In this document: piece after piece, positions 8,269 to 17,338 of the stretch | Position numbering within the stretch: position 1 is the first letter of the stretch | How the letters are laid out: every line of letters starts with the position of its first letter | Assembly (NCBI GenBank): GCA_002478885.1 | Contig: DLKC01000057.1 | Coordinates: 1 to 64,000, forward strand | Reading direction: 5' to 3' | DNA from: Chitinophagaceae bacterium UBA7600 | GTDB lineage: Bacteria; Bacteroidota; Bacteroidia; Chitinophagales; Chitinophagaceae | Length of the DNA: 64,000 nucleotides | Notes under the pieces: model-generated | Database searches by the model: none | What the model was told of the DNA's origin: nothing | Seen by the model: the letters and a program-made list of their open reading frames with translations, nothing else | Translations under genes and position numbers: made by a program

Positions 8269-9588
8269 ATGTTTAATAATCTTACGGAACGCCTCGAATC
8301 TGCGTTTAAGAACCTGAAGGGCGAAGCCCGCATCAACGACCTGAATATTGCCAATACGGTAAAAGATATACGCCGCGCTTTGATCGATGCCGACGTGAAC
8401 TATAAAATTGCCAAAGAGTTTACCGATAAGATCAAGGATAAAGCAATCGGCAGTAAGGTAATCAATGCCATCAGCCCGGGCCAGCTGATGGTGAAGATCG
8501 TAAAAGACGAGCTCGTTGAACTGATGGGTGGCGAAGAAGCCAGGTTCAACATCTCCGGCAACCCAACTGTAATATTAATTGCAGGTTTACAGGGTAGCGG
8601 TAAAACCACCTTCAGCGGCAAACTGGCGAATTACCTGAAAAACCAGAAAGGTAAGTCACCGCTGCTCGTTGCTGCAGATATTTACCGCCCGGCGGCCATT
8701 GACCAGTTGATGGTGCTTGGCGAGCAGATTGATGTGCCGGTATATTCAGAACGGGAAAACAAAAACGCCGTTGAAATTGCGCAAAACGCGATCAAAGAGG
8801 CCAAAAGCAAAAACAAGAATGTTGTAATAATAGATACGGCGGGCCGCCTTGCGGTTGATGAGGCGATGATGAACGAAGTTGCAGGCATTAAGGCTGCGGT
8901 CAATCCCCAGGAAATATTATTCGTTGTAGATAGTATGACCGGCCAGGATGCCGTAAACACAGCTAAAACCTTTAATGAGCGCCTCGATTTTACCGGTGTG
9001 GTACTCACCAAACTGGATGGCGATACAAGAGGTGGTGCCGCGCTTTCTATCAAGTATACGGTAGAGAAACCAATTAAGTTCGTGAGCAGTGGGGAGAAAC
9101 TGGACACACTTGATGTATTCTATCCCGAACGTATGGCACAGCGTATCCTTGGCATGGGCGATATTACCACCCTTGTTGAAAAAGCGCAGCAGCAGTTTGA
9201 TGAAGAACAGGCTAAAAAGCTCGAAAAGAAAATCCGCAAGAACCAGTTCGATTTCCAGGATTTCTACGACCAGTTACAGCAGATAAAAAAGATGGGCAAC
9301 CTAAAAGACCTGATGGGAATGATCCCGGGAATGGGTAAAGCCGTGAAAGATATTGATATCAGCGACGATTCTTTCAAAGGCATTGAAGCCATTATCAGCT
9401 CCATGACGCCTTTTGAAAGAGCCAATCCCGATGTAATTAACCTTGGCCGTAAGGCGAGAATTTCAAAAGGTTCGGGCCGTGGCGTGGAGGAAGTAAACGC
9501 TTTCATGAAACAGTTTGAACAAATGAAGCAAATGATGAAGATGATGAACAAAATGCCCATGGGCAGAATGCCTGGCATGAGAAGATAA
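8269..9588 (+). CDS. ffh: Signal recognition particle protein Ffh
   Basis: The 439-residue SRP54 GTPase binds signal sequences on ribosomes and delivers them to FtsY at the membrane. It has an N domain (1-90) and a GTPase G domain with P-loop GLQGSGKT (106-113), VAADIYRPAAIDQL, DTAGR (about 190) and TKLDGDTRGG (about 246). A methionine-rich M domain runs from about 300, with RISKGSGR near 400 and a tail rich in Met (QMKQMMKMMNKMPMGRMPGM). The length is standard. It is a single-gene unit with its own promoter-like box and terminator. The SRP RNA gene is not in the window. Confidence 0.98.
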   Translation: MFNNLTERLESAFKNLKGEARINDLNIANTVKDIRRALIDADVNYKIAKEFTDKIKDKAIGSKVINAISPGQLMVKIVKDELVELMGGEEARFNISGNPTVILIAGLQGSGKTTFSGKLANYLKNQKGKSPLLVAADIYRPAAIDQLMVLGEQIDVPVYSERENKNAVEIAQNAIKEAKSKNKNVVIIDTAGRLAVDEAMMNEVAGIKAAVNPQEILFVVDSMTGQDAVNTAKTFNERLDFTGVVLTKLDGDTRGGAALSIKYTVEKPIKFVSSGEKLDTLDVFYPERMAQRILGMGDITTLVEKAQQQFDEEQAKKLEKKIRKNQFDFQDFYDQLQQIKKMGNLKDLMGMIPGMGKAVKDIDISDDSFKGIEAIISSMTPFERANPDVINLGRKARISKGSGRGVEEVNAFMKQFEQMKQMMKMMNKMPMGRMPGMRR

Positions 9589-9645
9589 AAACAGGTTCGC
9601 TTTCAGCATCCGCTGTATAACCGGTTACATGTTTTGACGATATTT

Positions 9646-9679
9646 AAGAGGAAACAAAAAGCATCGTTTCCTCTTTTTT
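9646..9679 (+). terminator. Rho-independent terminator after ffh
   Basis: A 10-bp stem AAGAGGAAAC / GTTTCCTCTT with a 10-nt loop and further T residues, 57 nt after the stop codon. Confidence 0.85.
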
Positions 9680-9766
9680 ATTGTCCCCAAATAAATCACA
9701 ACACTGCATTATTCATTTTTATTTGTTCAGGAGTCTACCGATATTCGCACATGAACACATGTTTGT

Positions 9767-10954
9767 ATGCAGCTATCCTTCGATAATACGGAAACCGCCT
9801 TTGCCTATAAAACCGATAAAGAATTGAAAAGTGGCCGATGGCTGCTTAAGACAATGCATTACCCTTTATTCGTGGCAGTGGGAACGAGAATAACACCATT
9901 CATTATGAAAACGGGGCTACCCGTTCATGGCATTATCCGCAAAACTATTTTCAAACAATTTGTAGGAGGCGAAACGCTGGAAGAGACCAAAAAAGTCTGC
10001 CAATTGCTCGGCGATTACAATGTGCAGGTAATTCTTGATTATGGTGTTGAAGGTAAAGAAGGCGAAGAAAATTTTGATCATGCGGCAGATGAATTCATCA
10101 AAGTGATCAACTACGCTGCAACACAGGAAAAAATTCCTTTTATAAGCATAAAAGTTACTGGCCTGGCACGGTTTGGTTTACTGGAAACTATGAACAGTGC
10201 CCCAAGATTGCGCAGCGGCATTCATGATCATGAAGAAGAAACGGAAGAACAGGACCGTGTTTACGACCGCATGTACCGCATTTGCGAAGTGGCGGCTGAA
10301 AAAGGTATCGGCGTGTTGATCGATGCTGAAGAAAGCTGGATACAGGATCCGATTGACCGGCTTGTGATCGATATGATGCGCATCTTCAATAAAGAAAAGC
10401 CGGTTGTTTATAATACCATTCAGCTTTACCGCCACGACCGTTTGCATTTCCTGCAAATGAGCCACCGCATTGCCAAACAGAAAGGTTTTAAAATGGCAGT
10501 AAAACTCGTGCGGGGCGCTTACATGGAAAAAGAAAGAGCAAGAGCTGCAGAATATGGCTACCCTTCTCCTATTCAGCCAGATAAAGAAAGCACCGACAGA
10601 GATTATAATGCAGCGGTGAAATATTGCATAGACAATGTAAACGAAATGGCTGTGATCGTTGCATCGCACAACGAAGAAAGCAATCTCTATACTACAAGGC
10701 TGCTCGACGAAAAAGGGCTTGCCCACGATCACCCCCATGTACATTTTTCCCAATTATATGGCATGAGCGACAACATTACTTTCAATCTGGCCAAGGCCGG
10801 TTACAGTGTGAGCAAATACCTGCCATTTGGCCCGATACGCGAAGTAATTCCTTACCTCATGCGCCGTGCCCAGGAAAATACCAGCGTAAGCGGGCAAACA
10901 GGCCGAGAACTGATACTTGTGAACAAGGAATTGCAAAGAAGAAAGGCAAGTTGA
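9767..10954 (+). CDS. Proline dehydrogenase
   Basis: A 395-residue FAD-dependent proline dehydrogenase, oxidising L-proline to pyrroline-5-carboxylate, the first step of proline use. The fold is a beta/alpha barrel. Visible family features are FISIKVTGLARFGLLE, VLIDAEESWIQDPID (FAD/substrate strand), MAVKLVRGAYMEKERARA, VIVASHNEES and the C-terminal LMRRAQENTSVSGQ, whose paired Arg bind the proline carboxylate. It is monofunctional: no aldehyde dehydrogenase domain follows, as is common in Bacteroidota. The N-terminal 85 residues have the helical extension usual for the phylum. No partner gene is adjacent. Confidence 0.92.
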   Translation: MQLSFDNTETAFAYKTDKELKSGRWLLKTMHYPLFVAVGTRITPFIMKTGLPVHGIIRKTIFKQFVGGETLEETKKVCQLLGDYNVQVILDYGVEGKEGEENFDHAADEFIKVINYAATQEKIPFISIKVTGLARFGLLETMNSAPRLRSGIHDHEEETEEQDRVYDRMYRICEVAAEKGIGVLIDAEESWIQDPIDRLVIDMMRIFNKEKPVVYNTIQLYRHDRLHFLQMSHRIAKQKGFKMAVKLVRGAYMEKERARAAEYGYPSPIQPDKESTDRDYNAAVKYCIDNVNEMAVIVASHNEESNLYTTRLLDEKGLAHDHPHVHFSQLYGMSDNITFNLAKAGYSVSKYLPFGPIREVIPYLMRRAQENTSVSGQTGRELILVNKELQRRKAS

Positions 10955-10979
10955 TTATTACCAATATTTTACGACTGTA

Positions 10980-11030
10980 TTTTTTGTCCGGGCTTTTGAT
11001 ACTTGTGGCATCGCCTCTTGCATGTTGACC
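10980..11030 (-). repeat. Degenerate copy of the dispersed element
   Basis: Reverse; keeps the box TTTTTTGTCCGGGCTTTT and GTGGCATCGCCTCTTGC, but the core has decayed to TTGCATGTTGA. Paired head-to-head with copy 4. Confidence 0.6.
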
Positions 11031-11044
11031 CATATTTGGTTGTT

Positions 11045-11100
11045 AAAGTGTGCGACGCAAGAGGTGCTTAATTGTAATTCTGCAGCCCGGTTCCAAAAAA
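11045..11100 (+). repeat. Dispersed intergenic element, copy 4
   Basis: Forward; core GTGCGACGCAA at 11050-11060, followed by GAGGTGC and the box TGCAGCCCGGTTCC with an A-run. Confidence 0.8.
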
Positions 11101-11155
11101 TAAACCTACGATGCAACGATTCAACCCAAATGGCTGTCAACAAACAAAAAGCCTG

Positions 11156-11554
11156 ATGAAAAAGTCGATTTTGCTTGCCTTATGTAGCTTGATTGTTTTT
11201 GCCTGTAAAAAAGATGCCCCTGCATATTCCAATGCCGGGCTTATTGGCAAATGGGAACTTACAGAGTTTTATTCCAGTACCGGCGGTGGAGGCTCCTGGC
11301 AATCCGCCACCGATGCAACGAGGCATACCGTTGAATTTATGAGCGATGGAACATTTATAAGCGACGGCTTTCTTTATTACGGTGCAACTGCTTACACGCA
11401 AACAGACAGCGCTGTTATCGAATTTTTGCACGCGCAGAACAACACAGCGGTTTTAGACTACGTCTTCGAACTTGAAAACAATAATTCCCAGCTCACGATC
11501 TCACCATTATGTATAGAAGGCTGTTCTTACCGTTATAAGGCCATCAGTAATTAA
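11156..11554 (+). CDS. Small lipoprotein, lipocalin-like
   Basis: A 132-residue predicted lipoprotein. The signal peptide MKKSILLALCSLIVFACKK ends in a lipobox with Cys at residue 17. The mature part opens with GLIGKWELTEFYSSTG and HTVEFMSDGTFISDG, the WxLxx / F-DGTF pattern of lipocalin-like domains common in Bacteroidota. Three further Cys near the C-terminus (PLCIEGCSYRYK) may form a disulfide. An in-frame ATG at 11111 would place the signal peptide internally, so the ATG at 11156 is preferred. The function is unknown; the domain type suggests binding of a small ligand at the cell surface or in the periplasm. Confidence 0.75.
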   Translation: MKKSILLALCSLIVFACKKDAPAYSNAGLIGKWELTEFYSSTGGGGSWQSATDATRHTVEFMSDGTFISDGFLYYGATAYTQTDSAVIEFLHAQNNTAVLDYVFELENNNSQLTISPLCIEGCSYRYKAISN

Positions 11555-11630
11555 GTTTTTCAAATCCACACATTGCCCACATCAATGAATTTAAGAAAAA
11601 TGGTGCGGCATACTTTGCTACCTTGCAGTC

Positions 11631-12425
11631 ATGCAACAGTATCAAAAACTTCTTCAATATATTCTCGATAACGGCTCAGTAAAAGCAGACAGAACAGGCA
11701 CCGGCACCACCAGCTATTTCGGGTACCAGATGCGTTTTAATTTACAGGAAGGCTTCCCGCTGGTCACCACCAAGAAGGTACATATGAAGAGCATTATTTA
11801 CGAGTTGCTCTGGTTTTTGAAAGGCGAAACCAATATTAAATACCTCACCGATCACAACGTAAGCATCTGGAACGAGTGGGCCGATGAAAACGGCGAACTG
11901 GGGCCGGTATATGGTAAACAGTGGCGCAGTTGGGAAGGCAAAGATGGCCAGGTGATCGACCAGTTGAGCGATGCCATTAAACAGATAAAAAACAATCCTG
12001 ACAGCCGCCGCATTATCGTCAGCGCATGGAACGTGGCAGAGCTACCAAAGATGGCCTTAATGCCTTGCCATACTATCTTCCAGTTTTATGTTGCCGATGG
12101 AAAACTAAGTTGCCAGCTTTACCAACGCAGTGCTGACGTATTCCTGGGCGTGCCCTTTAACATAGCCTCTTATGCGTTGCTGACGCTGATGATCGCGCAG
12201 GTGTGTAATCTCGAGCCTGGCGACTTCGTGCATACATTTGGCGATGTTCATATCTACAGCAACCATATGGAACAGGTTAAACTGCAATTGAGCAGAGCGC
12301 CCTACCCATTGCCCACCATGAAATTAAATACTGCGGTAAAAAACATCTTCGATTTTCAGTATGAAGATTTCACCCTTGAAAATTATCAAAGCTATCCTGC
12401 AATAAAAGCGCCGGTTGCTGTGTAA
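11631..12425 (+). CDS. thyA: Thymidylate synthase
   Basis: Methylates dUMP to dTMP with methylene-tetrahydrofolate, giving dihydrofolate. The 264-residue length equals the E. coli enzyme, and the nucleophile Cys146 lies in [12 protein letters not shown]. Other motifs are KADRTGTGT (phosphate binding), [35 protein letters not shown] and [18 protein letters not shown] just upstream of the ATG (near 11611) resembles the -7 box with a one-base shorter spacing. folA follows after 26 bp, so the enzyme that recycles its dihydrofolate product is made from the same transcript. Confidence 0.98.
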   Translation: MQQYQKLLQYILDNGSVKADRTGTGTTSYFGYQMRFNLQEGFPLVTTKKVHMKSIIYELLWFLKGETNIKYLTDHNVSIWNEWADENGELGPVYGKQWRSWEGKDGQVIDQLSDAIKQIKNNPDSRRIIVSAWNVAELPKMALMPCHTIFQFYVADGKLSCQLYQRSADVFLGVPFNIASYALLTLMIAQVCNLEPGDFVHTFGDVHIYSNHMEQVKLQLSRAPYPLPTMKLNTAVKNIFDFQYEDFTLENYQSYPAIKAPVAV

Positions 12426-12451
12426 ATTTCCCGGCACAACAAACAGTTTTT

Positions 12452-12949
12452 ATGATACTAACCATCGTCGTCGCAGCTTCTACCAACTACGCCATCGGCA
12501 GGAATAATGATTTGCTCTGGCACTTGCCCAACGACCTCAAATGGCTAAAAAACGTTACCTGGGCAATGCCAATCGTAATGGGCAGAAAAACTTTTGAATC
12601 GTTTGGCTCAAAACCATTAAACGGGAGATTGAACATTGTAGTTACCAGGCAGGAAAATTTCACCGCCGAAGGCATTGTGGCGGTGCATAGTTTTGACGAT
12701 GCCGTTTTTCTTGCGCAGGAACACGATTACAAAGAATTGATGATCCTCGGGGGCAGCGAAATTTACAGGTCGACCATTTCAAAAGCTAACAAAATCATTC
12801 TTACCCGCGTGCATGCCGTGTTTGAAAACGCTGATGCCTTTTTTCCCGCTATCAATGACAATGAATGGAAGCTCGTTTCCAACCAGGACTGTTTTAAGGA
12901 TGAAAAACACGCATACGATTATAGTTTCCAGGTGTGGGAAAGAAAATAA
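12452..12949 (+). CDS. folA: Dihydrofolate reductase
   Basis: Reduces dihydrofolate to tetrahydrofolate with NADPH. The protein has 165 residues. It begins MILTIVVAASTNYAIGRNNDLLWHLPNDL (split here: the substrate-pocket segment is NDLLWHLPNDLKWLK), with MGRKTFESFG and the NADPH-binding VTRQ and MILGGSEIYRSTI loops in family order. The C-terminus AYDYSFQVWERK is typical. It is co-transcribed with thyA, the normal functional pair. Confidence 0.97.
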   Translation: MILTIVVAASTNYAIGRNNDLLWHLPNDLKWLKNVTWAMPIVMGRKTFESFGSKPLNGRLNIVVTRQENFTAEGIVAVHSFDDAVFLAQEHDYKELMILGGSEIYRSTISKANKIILTRVHAVFENADAFFPAINDNEWKLVSNQDCFKDEKHAYDYSFQVWERK

Positions 12950-12950
12950 A

Positions 12951-13004
12951 ACATTTGTTACTCAGCTATGCAATAAACATTCAACATCGTTGTGTCGCAC
13001 AGTT
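12951..13004 (-). repeat. Dispersed intergenic element, copy 5 (mixed core)
   Basis: Reverse; starts 2 bp after the folA stop. Core TTGTGTCGCAC (12990-13000) has only one of the two paired changes seen in copies 8, 15 and 21. The left box is weak (CATTTGTTACTCAGC). Confidence 0.6.
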
Positions 13005-13133
13005 CAGGGCCTTGTCCGCTGTGCTGCTGCCGTGCAGTTTTATTAGCCGGCCCTGGTTATAACTTATACTTACAGCTGTTACTTATCACTTGTTCCCTTT
13101 ATTGCTTACTTTGCTGCCGAATTTTTAAATCAC

Positions 13134-14459
13134 ATGAACAACGTAATTGAACAATTAAAACAGGCAGTTGAAATTTCACCGGACAATATTCCATTGCGCC
13201 TGCATCTCGCCGAAATGATGCTGCAGGAAAATATGTTGACAGAAGCATCAGAACAATACTCCACCGTTTTAAAACGCGACCATAAAAACACAACGGCACT
13301 CGCAGGGCTTGCCGACAGTTATCATAAACAAAATAAGTATTCCGCTGCAATTATTTTATTTGAACAGCTGCAGCAAATGCATGCATTGAATTTTGATCAA
13401 AGAATAAAATTTGTCCGTTGCCTGCTAAAAGAACACTCTATTGGCCAGGCGAGAGATGTATATGCGCAGGCATTGGCTGAAGAACCGAACTTCCGTGACG
13501 CAGAAATCGATGACATATTAAGAACAACAGGCATCGAAACAGGCATGGACGCAGAAAGCCTGCTTGATGAACTTTCTTCGCCAGGCAGCTTTTTTATGGA
13601 GAAACCCACCATAAAATTTAGCGATGTGGGTGGCATGCAAAAACTTAAGCAGGAAATTTCTTTAAAAATAATTCAACCGCTAAAGAATCCTGAGCTGTAT
13701 AAAGCGTTTGGAAAAAAGATCGGCGGTGGCATACTAATGTATGGGCCTCCCGGATGCGGCAAGACTTTTATTGCCCGAGCCACTGCCGGTGAGATCGATG
13801 CAAAATTTATCACCATCGGCCTGCACGATATTCTCGATATGTGGATGGGTAACAGTGAGAAAAACCTGCATGAAGTTTTTGAAATAGCGAGACAGAACAA
13901 GCCTTGCGTGCTCTTTATCGATGAGGTGGATGCCCTCGGCGCAAGCCGGGCAGATATGCGGCAAAGCGCCATGCGCCAGATCATCAATCAATTTCTAGCA
14001 GAGCTCGACGGCGTGAAAGACAGTAACGAAGGTGTGCTCATTCTTGCTGCCACTAACGCGCCATGGAGTGTTGACAGTGCATTCCGACGGCCCGGGAGAT
14101 TTGACCGTGTAATATTCGTGGCTCCGCCCGACGAAGAAAGCCGGAAAGAAATAATTGAATCGCTGCTGAAAGACCGTCCGGCAGAAAAGATCGACGCGAA
14201 AGACATTGCCAAAGTAACCGCAGGTTATTCCGGTGCCGACCTGAAAGCGTTGGTTGATATTGCAACGGAATCGAAGCTGGAAGAATCAATGCTTAAGGGT
14301 TCTTTGCAGCCGATAACCCAGAAAGAGCTTATTAAAGCAATTAAGGTTCACAAGGCAACAACGGCGGAATGGTTTGGCACGGCACGCAACTATGCACTGT
14401 ATGCAAACGAAACAGGTTTATATGATGAGATATTGCAGTATTTAAATCTAAAGAAGTAA
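13134..14459 (+). CDS. TPR-AAA+ ATPase
   Basis: A 441-residue protein fusing N-terminal tetratricopeptide repeats (about 1-110) to one AAA+ module of the Cdc48/FtsH-like class (about 160-400). Walker A is GPPGCGKT at 204-211, Walker B VLFIDEVDA at about 259-267, with sensor 1 VLILAATNAPW and the arginine finger region FRRPGRFDRVIF. The single ring-forming module and repeat domain suggest an unfoldase or remodelling ATPase whose targets bind the TPR part. No protease or second AAA domain is present. The VOC gene begins 4 bp after the stop, so the two are translated together. A TTACTTTG near 13106 is one mismatch from the -7 consensus. Confidence 0.88.
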   Translation: MNNVIEQLKQAVEISPDNIPLRLHLAEMMLQENMLTEASEQYSTVLKRDHKNTTALAGLADSYHKQNKYSAAIILFEQLQQMHALNFDQRIKFVRCLLKEHSIGQARDVYAQALAEEPNFRDAEIDDILRTTGIETGMDAESLLDELSSPGSFFMEKPTIKFSDVGGMQKLKQEISLKIIQPLKNPELYKAFGKKIGGGILMYGPPGCGKTFIARATAGEIDAKFITIGLHDILDMWMGNSEKNLHEVFEIARQNKPCVLFIDEVDALGASRADMRQSAMRQIINQFLAELDGVKDSNEGVLILAATNAPWSVDSAFRRPGRFDRVIFVAPPDEESRKEIIESLLKDRPAEKIDAKDIAKVTAGYSGADLKALVDIATESKLEESMLKGSLQPITQKELIKAIKVHKATTAEWFGTARNYALYANETGLYDEILQYLNLKK

Positions 14460-14463
14460 GGGA

Positions 14464-14913
14464 ATGACCGAGTTTGCGCATACCAATATTATCACCGGCG
14501 ATTGGAAGAAGCTTGCAGACTTTTATATAAAAGTTTTTGATTGTAAGCCCCTGTATCCTGAAAGGGATTTGTCTGGCGATGCGATTGACCAGGCCACCGG
14601 CATCGGCAACGCACACTTTACCGGTATACATTTGATTTTGCCGGGTCATTTTGAAAAAGCGCCAACACTTGAAATCTTCCAGTACGATCACAATGAAGAC
14701 AATCTACCTGCTGCTGCAAACCGCAAAGGCTTTGGCCATATTGCATTCAGGGTAGATGATGTGAATGAAATGCTTCAAAAGGTATTGAACAACGGAGGCG
14801 CGCAATTGGGTGAAGTGGTGAACCTTGATATAAAAGATGCGGGCCGGATCACTTTTGTTTACGCAAAGGATATTGATGGCAATATAGTGGAGTTGCAGCA
14901 TTGGCATAAGTAG
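14464..14913 (+). CDS. VOC (glyoxalase/dioxygenase fold) protein
   Basis: A 149-residue protein of the vicinal oxygen chelate superfamily. Paired beta-alpha-beta-beta-beta units run TEFAHTNIITGDWKKLADFY and GFGHIAFRVDDVNEMLQKVL. Candidate metal ligands are His6, His about 97 (GFGHIAF) and the Glu in GNIVELQHWHK. The family covers glyoxalase I, extradiol dioxygenases and antibiotic-binding proteins, and the sequence does not decide which. Its coupling to the AAA+ gene is tight but does not explain the role. Confidence 0.85.
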   Translation: MTEFAHTNIITGDWKKLADFYIKVFDCKPLYPERDLSGDAIDQATGIGNAHFTGIHLILPGHFEKAPTLEIFQYDHNEDNLPAAANRKGFGHIAFRVDDVNEMLQKVLNNGGAQLGEVVNLDIKDAGRITFVYAKDIDGNIVELQHWHK

Positions 14914-14940
14914 TTGCTTTGCTGCATTAAGAACAGAAGG

Positions 14941-14998
14941 CACAAATGTGCGACGCAACAGGTGATGACCAAACAACAAAAGCCTGGTACAAAATAAT
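14941..14998 (+). repeat. Dispersed intergenic element, copy 6
   Basis: Forward; core GTGCGACGCAA at 14948-14958, then CAGGTGATG and the weaker box AGCCTGGTAC with an A-rich end. Confidence 0.8.
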
Positions 14999-15025
14999 TT
15001 CTAAAAATAATTATGCTTGAGTGTC

Positions 15026-16291
15026 ATGAGTGAACTACATCGTGATCAACATAAGGAAAGAGCAAGGCTGTTGCTGCAGCAGCGCAGGTATAAGGATGCG
15101 GAAACACAAGCAGGAATTGCATTACAGCAGAATCCAAACGACGCCGAGGCGCTGCAGATCATCGGGCATTGCAAGCTCGATACGAAACAAACCGATGAAG
15201 CGTTAAAACTATTTCAGCAATGCATTGGGCTGGAACCGGATGACGATTATGTGCATTATCTGATCGCATTTTGCTATTACCGGAAGGATGATATAGACAC
15301 AGCGAAGAAATTTGTTGAGCAGGCAATTGCATTGTTTCCGCGCAATGCCGGGTATTTTGCCCTACTCTCGAATATCTTTTTTTCAAAACGCAATTATGCC
15401 GATGCCTTGAATGCGGCTAACAAAGGTCTTTACGAAAACCCGGAAGACATTGGCTGCCTCAACGCCAGAAGTGCGGCATTGTTTCGGCTAAATAAAAAAG
15501 ACGAAGCCTACGACACAATCAATGAAGCATTACAGGTGAACCCTGAAGACGCTTTTACACATACAAATTATGGCTGGCATTACTTAGAGAAAGGCAAGCA
15601 TAAAAACGCGGTAGAACATTTCAGGGAGGCACTGCGCATCAATCCGAATAGTCACTCTGCGAAAGAGGGCTATAAGAATGCGCTTAAATCTAAACTACCT
15701 TTTTACCGCTGGATACTGCAATACAGTTTATGGATGAATCACCAGAACCGCAGTGTGCGGATAGCGATGATCTTTGGGTTATGGATCGTTGTGCGGCTGG
15801 TTGCATCGTTTTCTGATTCTGAGCAGCAGTGGTTGCGCTACGTGGCAGGAGGCATAACACTTTTGTACCTGCTGTTTGTTATGTTGTCGTGGCTGGGAAG
15901 TTCGCTGGCGAATCTGTTTTTATTGATGTCGCCCCACGGTAAGCTCGCTCTTACCGATAGTGAAAGAATGTCGGCGAAAGCAGTTGGCTTATCTTTGCTT
16001 GCAGGCATTGCAGCACTGGCATGCGGCATTTCGCTTGATCGTAAATTTTATTATATAGGTTTCCTTATTTGCTCGCTGGCTATACCCTTAAGTTATATTG
16101 ATTTTCCCATCAGGTGGTTCAAAGGCGAGGGCCGGCAGATAACCGCTCATATATTGATCCCACTTTGCCTGGTCACTTGCGTGATGGTGTTTTTTAATGA
16201 CCAGCTTGCGTTATTCGCCGGTATCATCTATTTCATCTTCTTTGTTGGCTATATGTGGAGCGGTTCGATCAGCGCAATAAGAAGAAAATAA
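15026..16291 (+). CDS. TPR-repeat membrane protein
   Basis: A 421-residue protein. Roughly the first 220 residues form five or six tetratricopeptide repeats (for example DAEALQIIGHCKLDTKQTDE and NPEDAFTHTNYGWHYLEKGK). The C-terminal half has five or six hydrophobic segments (about 235-255, 260-285, 310-330, 335-350, 360-395). The repeats probably face one side of the inner membrane as a docking surface. The ATG at 15026 is preferred over an in-frame TTG at 15017. No catalytic motif is seen and I do not assign a function. Confidence 0.75.
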   Translation: MSELHRDQHKERARLLLQQRRYKDAETQAGIALQQNPNDAEALQIIGHCKLDTKQTDEALKLFQQCIGLEPDDDYVHYLIAFCYYRKDDIDTAKKFVEQAIALFPRNAGYFALLSNIFFSKRNYADALNAANKGLYENPEDIGCLNARSAALFRLNKKDEAYDTINEALQVNPEDAFTHTNYGWHYLEKGKHKNAVEHFREALRINPNSHSAKEGYKNALKSKLPFYRWILQYSLWMNHQNRSVRIAMIFGLWIVVRLVASFSDSEQQWLRYVAGGITLLYLLFVMLSWLGSSLANLFLLMSPHGKLALTDSERMSAKAVGLSLLAGIAALACGISLDRKFYYIGFLICSLAIPLSYIDFPIRWFKGEGRQITAHILIPLCLVTCVMVFFNDQLALFAGIIYFIFFVGYMWSGSISAIRRK

Positions 16292-16371
16292 AGCACCTGC
16301 AGCCAAAACACAGCGAAAAAAAGAAAGCGTTTTATAAATTGCCAGATTATTCACCACTCATCATTTACACT

Positions 16372-17133
16372 ATGCACCCGGTAACCGAACTCGCCAAAAT
16401 GATCGATCATTCTTTGTTGCATCCCACCATGACGGATGAAGATTTAAAACAGGGATGCGCATTGGCCAAAGCCTATAACGCGGCAACAGTATGCATAAAA
16501 CCCTACGCTATTAAAGAAGCGCTTGAATGGCTGAAAGGTTCAGATGTAATGGTTTGCGCCGTCATTGGCTTTCCGCAAGGCAACAGCACAACTGCCGTAA
16601 AGGTTTTTGAAACGGAACAGGCCTGCAAGGATGGCGCACAGGAAATTGACATGGTGGTCAACATCGGCAAAGTATTGGGCAAAGACTGGGATTATGTAGA
16701 GCAGGAAATTGCAGCCATTGTAGCTGTTACAAAAAAACACAGGGCTGCATTAAAAGTAATTTTCGAAAATGATTACCTGCCATCAGATCAGTTCAAAATA
16801 AAGCTTTGCGAAATATGCAGCAAGCTACAGGTTGAATTTGTAAAAACTTCTACGGGCTATGGTTTTGTAAAAGGCACCGATGGAAAATATTCTTACGAAG
16901 GCGCAACCGAACACGACCTTATTTTAATGCGTAAGCATAGTGCACCAGGTGTGCAAATAAAAGCAGCCGGCGGTGTGCGCACACTCGACGACTTGCTAAA
17001 AGTAAAAGCGCTTGGCGTTACGCGTATCGGTGCTACGGCAACGGCCGCCATTATTGAAGACGCGAAGAAAAGATTTGGCGCACCCGACGATGCAAAAAGT
17101 TTTATTGATACCAATACAAAAGGTGGGTATTAA
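16372..17133 (+). CDS. deoC: Deoxyribose-phosphate aldolase
   Basis: Splits 2-deoxyribose-5-phosphate into glyceraldehyde-3-phosphate and acetaldehyde, for salvage of deoxynucleosides. The 253-residue class I aldolase has MIDHSLLHPTMT at the N-terminus, VCAVIGFPQGNST, and the Schiff-base lysine at position 158 in VEFVKTSTGYG. KAAGGVRTLDDLLK is the second conserved Lys region and GVTRIGATAT the phosphate-binding strand. The ORF extends upstream into the preceding gene, so I use the ATG at 16372, where the family normally begins. Confidence 0.96.
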   Translation: MHPVTELAKMIDHSLLHPTMTDEDLKQGCALAKAYNAATVCIKPYAIKEALEWLKGSDVMVCAVIGFPQGNSTTAVKVFETEQACKDGAQEIDMVVNIGKVLGKDWDYVEQEIAAIVAVTKKHRAALKVIFENDYLPSDQFKIKLCEICSKLQVEFVKTSTGYGFVKGTDGKYSYEGATEHDLILMRKHSAPGVQIKAAGGVRTLDDLLKVKALGVTRIGATATAAIIEDAKKRFGAPDDAKSFIDTNTKGGY

Positions 17134-17134
17134 A

Positions 17135-17190
17135 TTTTGTAACCGGCTTTTGCGTTTCATGGCATCGCCGGTTGCGTCGCACACCTGTAC
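17135..17190 (-). repeat. Dispersed intergenic element, copy 7
   Basis: Reverse; begins 2 bp after the deoC stop. Box TTTTGTAACCGGCTTTT, then ATGGCATCGCCGG, core TTGCGTCGCAC (17172-17182) and tail ACCTGTAC. Confidence 0.85.
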
Positions 17191-17263
17191 GTACCGTGCA
17201 TTGCTCAGCTTTTAAAAACCAGTGCACAATATGCAGATTCAAATTTCACAGCAACAGTCGCAA

Positions 17264-17294
17264 AAAAGCGCAGCGTTGCTATACCGCAACGCTG
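17264..17294 (-). terminator. Terminator of the lipoprotein cluster
   Basis: A 9-bp perfect stem CAGCGTTGC / GCAACGCTG (17271-17294) with a 6-nt loop. On the minus strand it is followed by CGCTTTTTTGC. It lies 45 nt downstream of the last FISUMP gene. Confidence 0.75.
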
Positions 17295-17338
17295 TGAACA
17301 AATGAGGGTGCTTTCTACCGCATTAACCTGTTGCAGCA

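Noticed and set aside
10178..10753. 191-codon ORF antisense to the proline dehydrogenase gene
   Set aside because: Shadow of a clear gene; Phe/His-rich product with no motif.
17271..17294. Hairpin after deoC taken as the deoC terminator
   Set aside because: The plus strand has no T-run after the stem; the T-run is on the minus strand, so it was assigned to the lipoprotein cluster.
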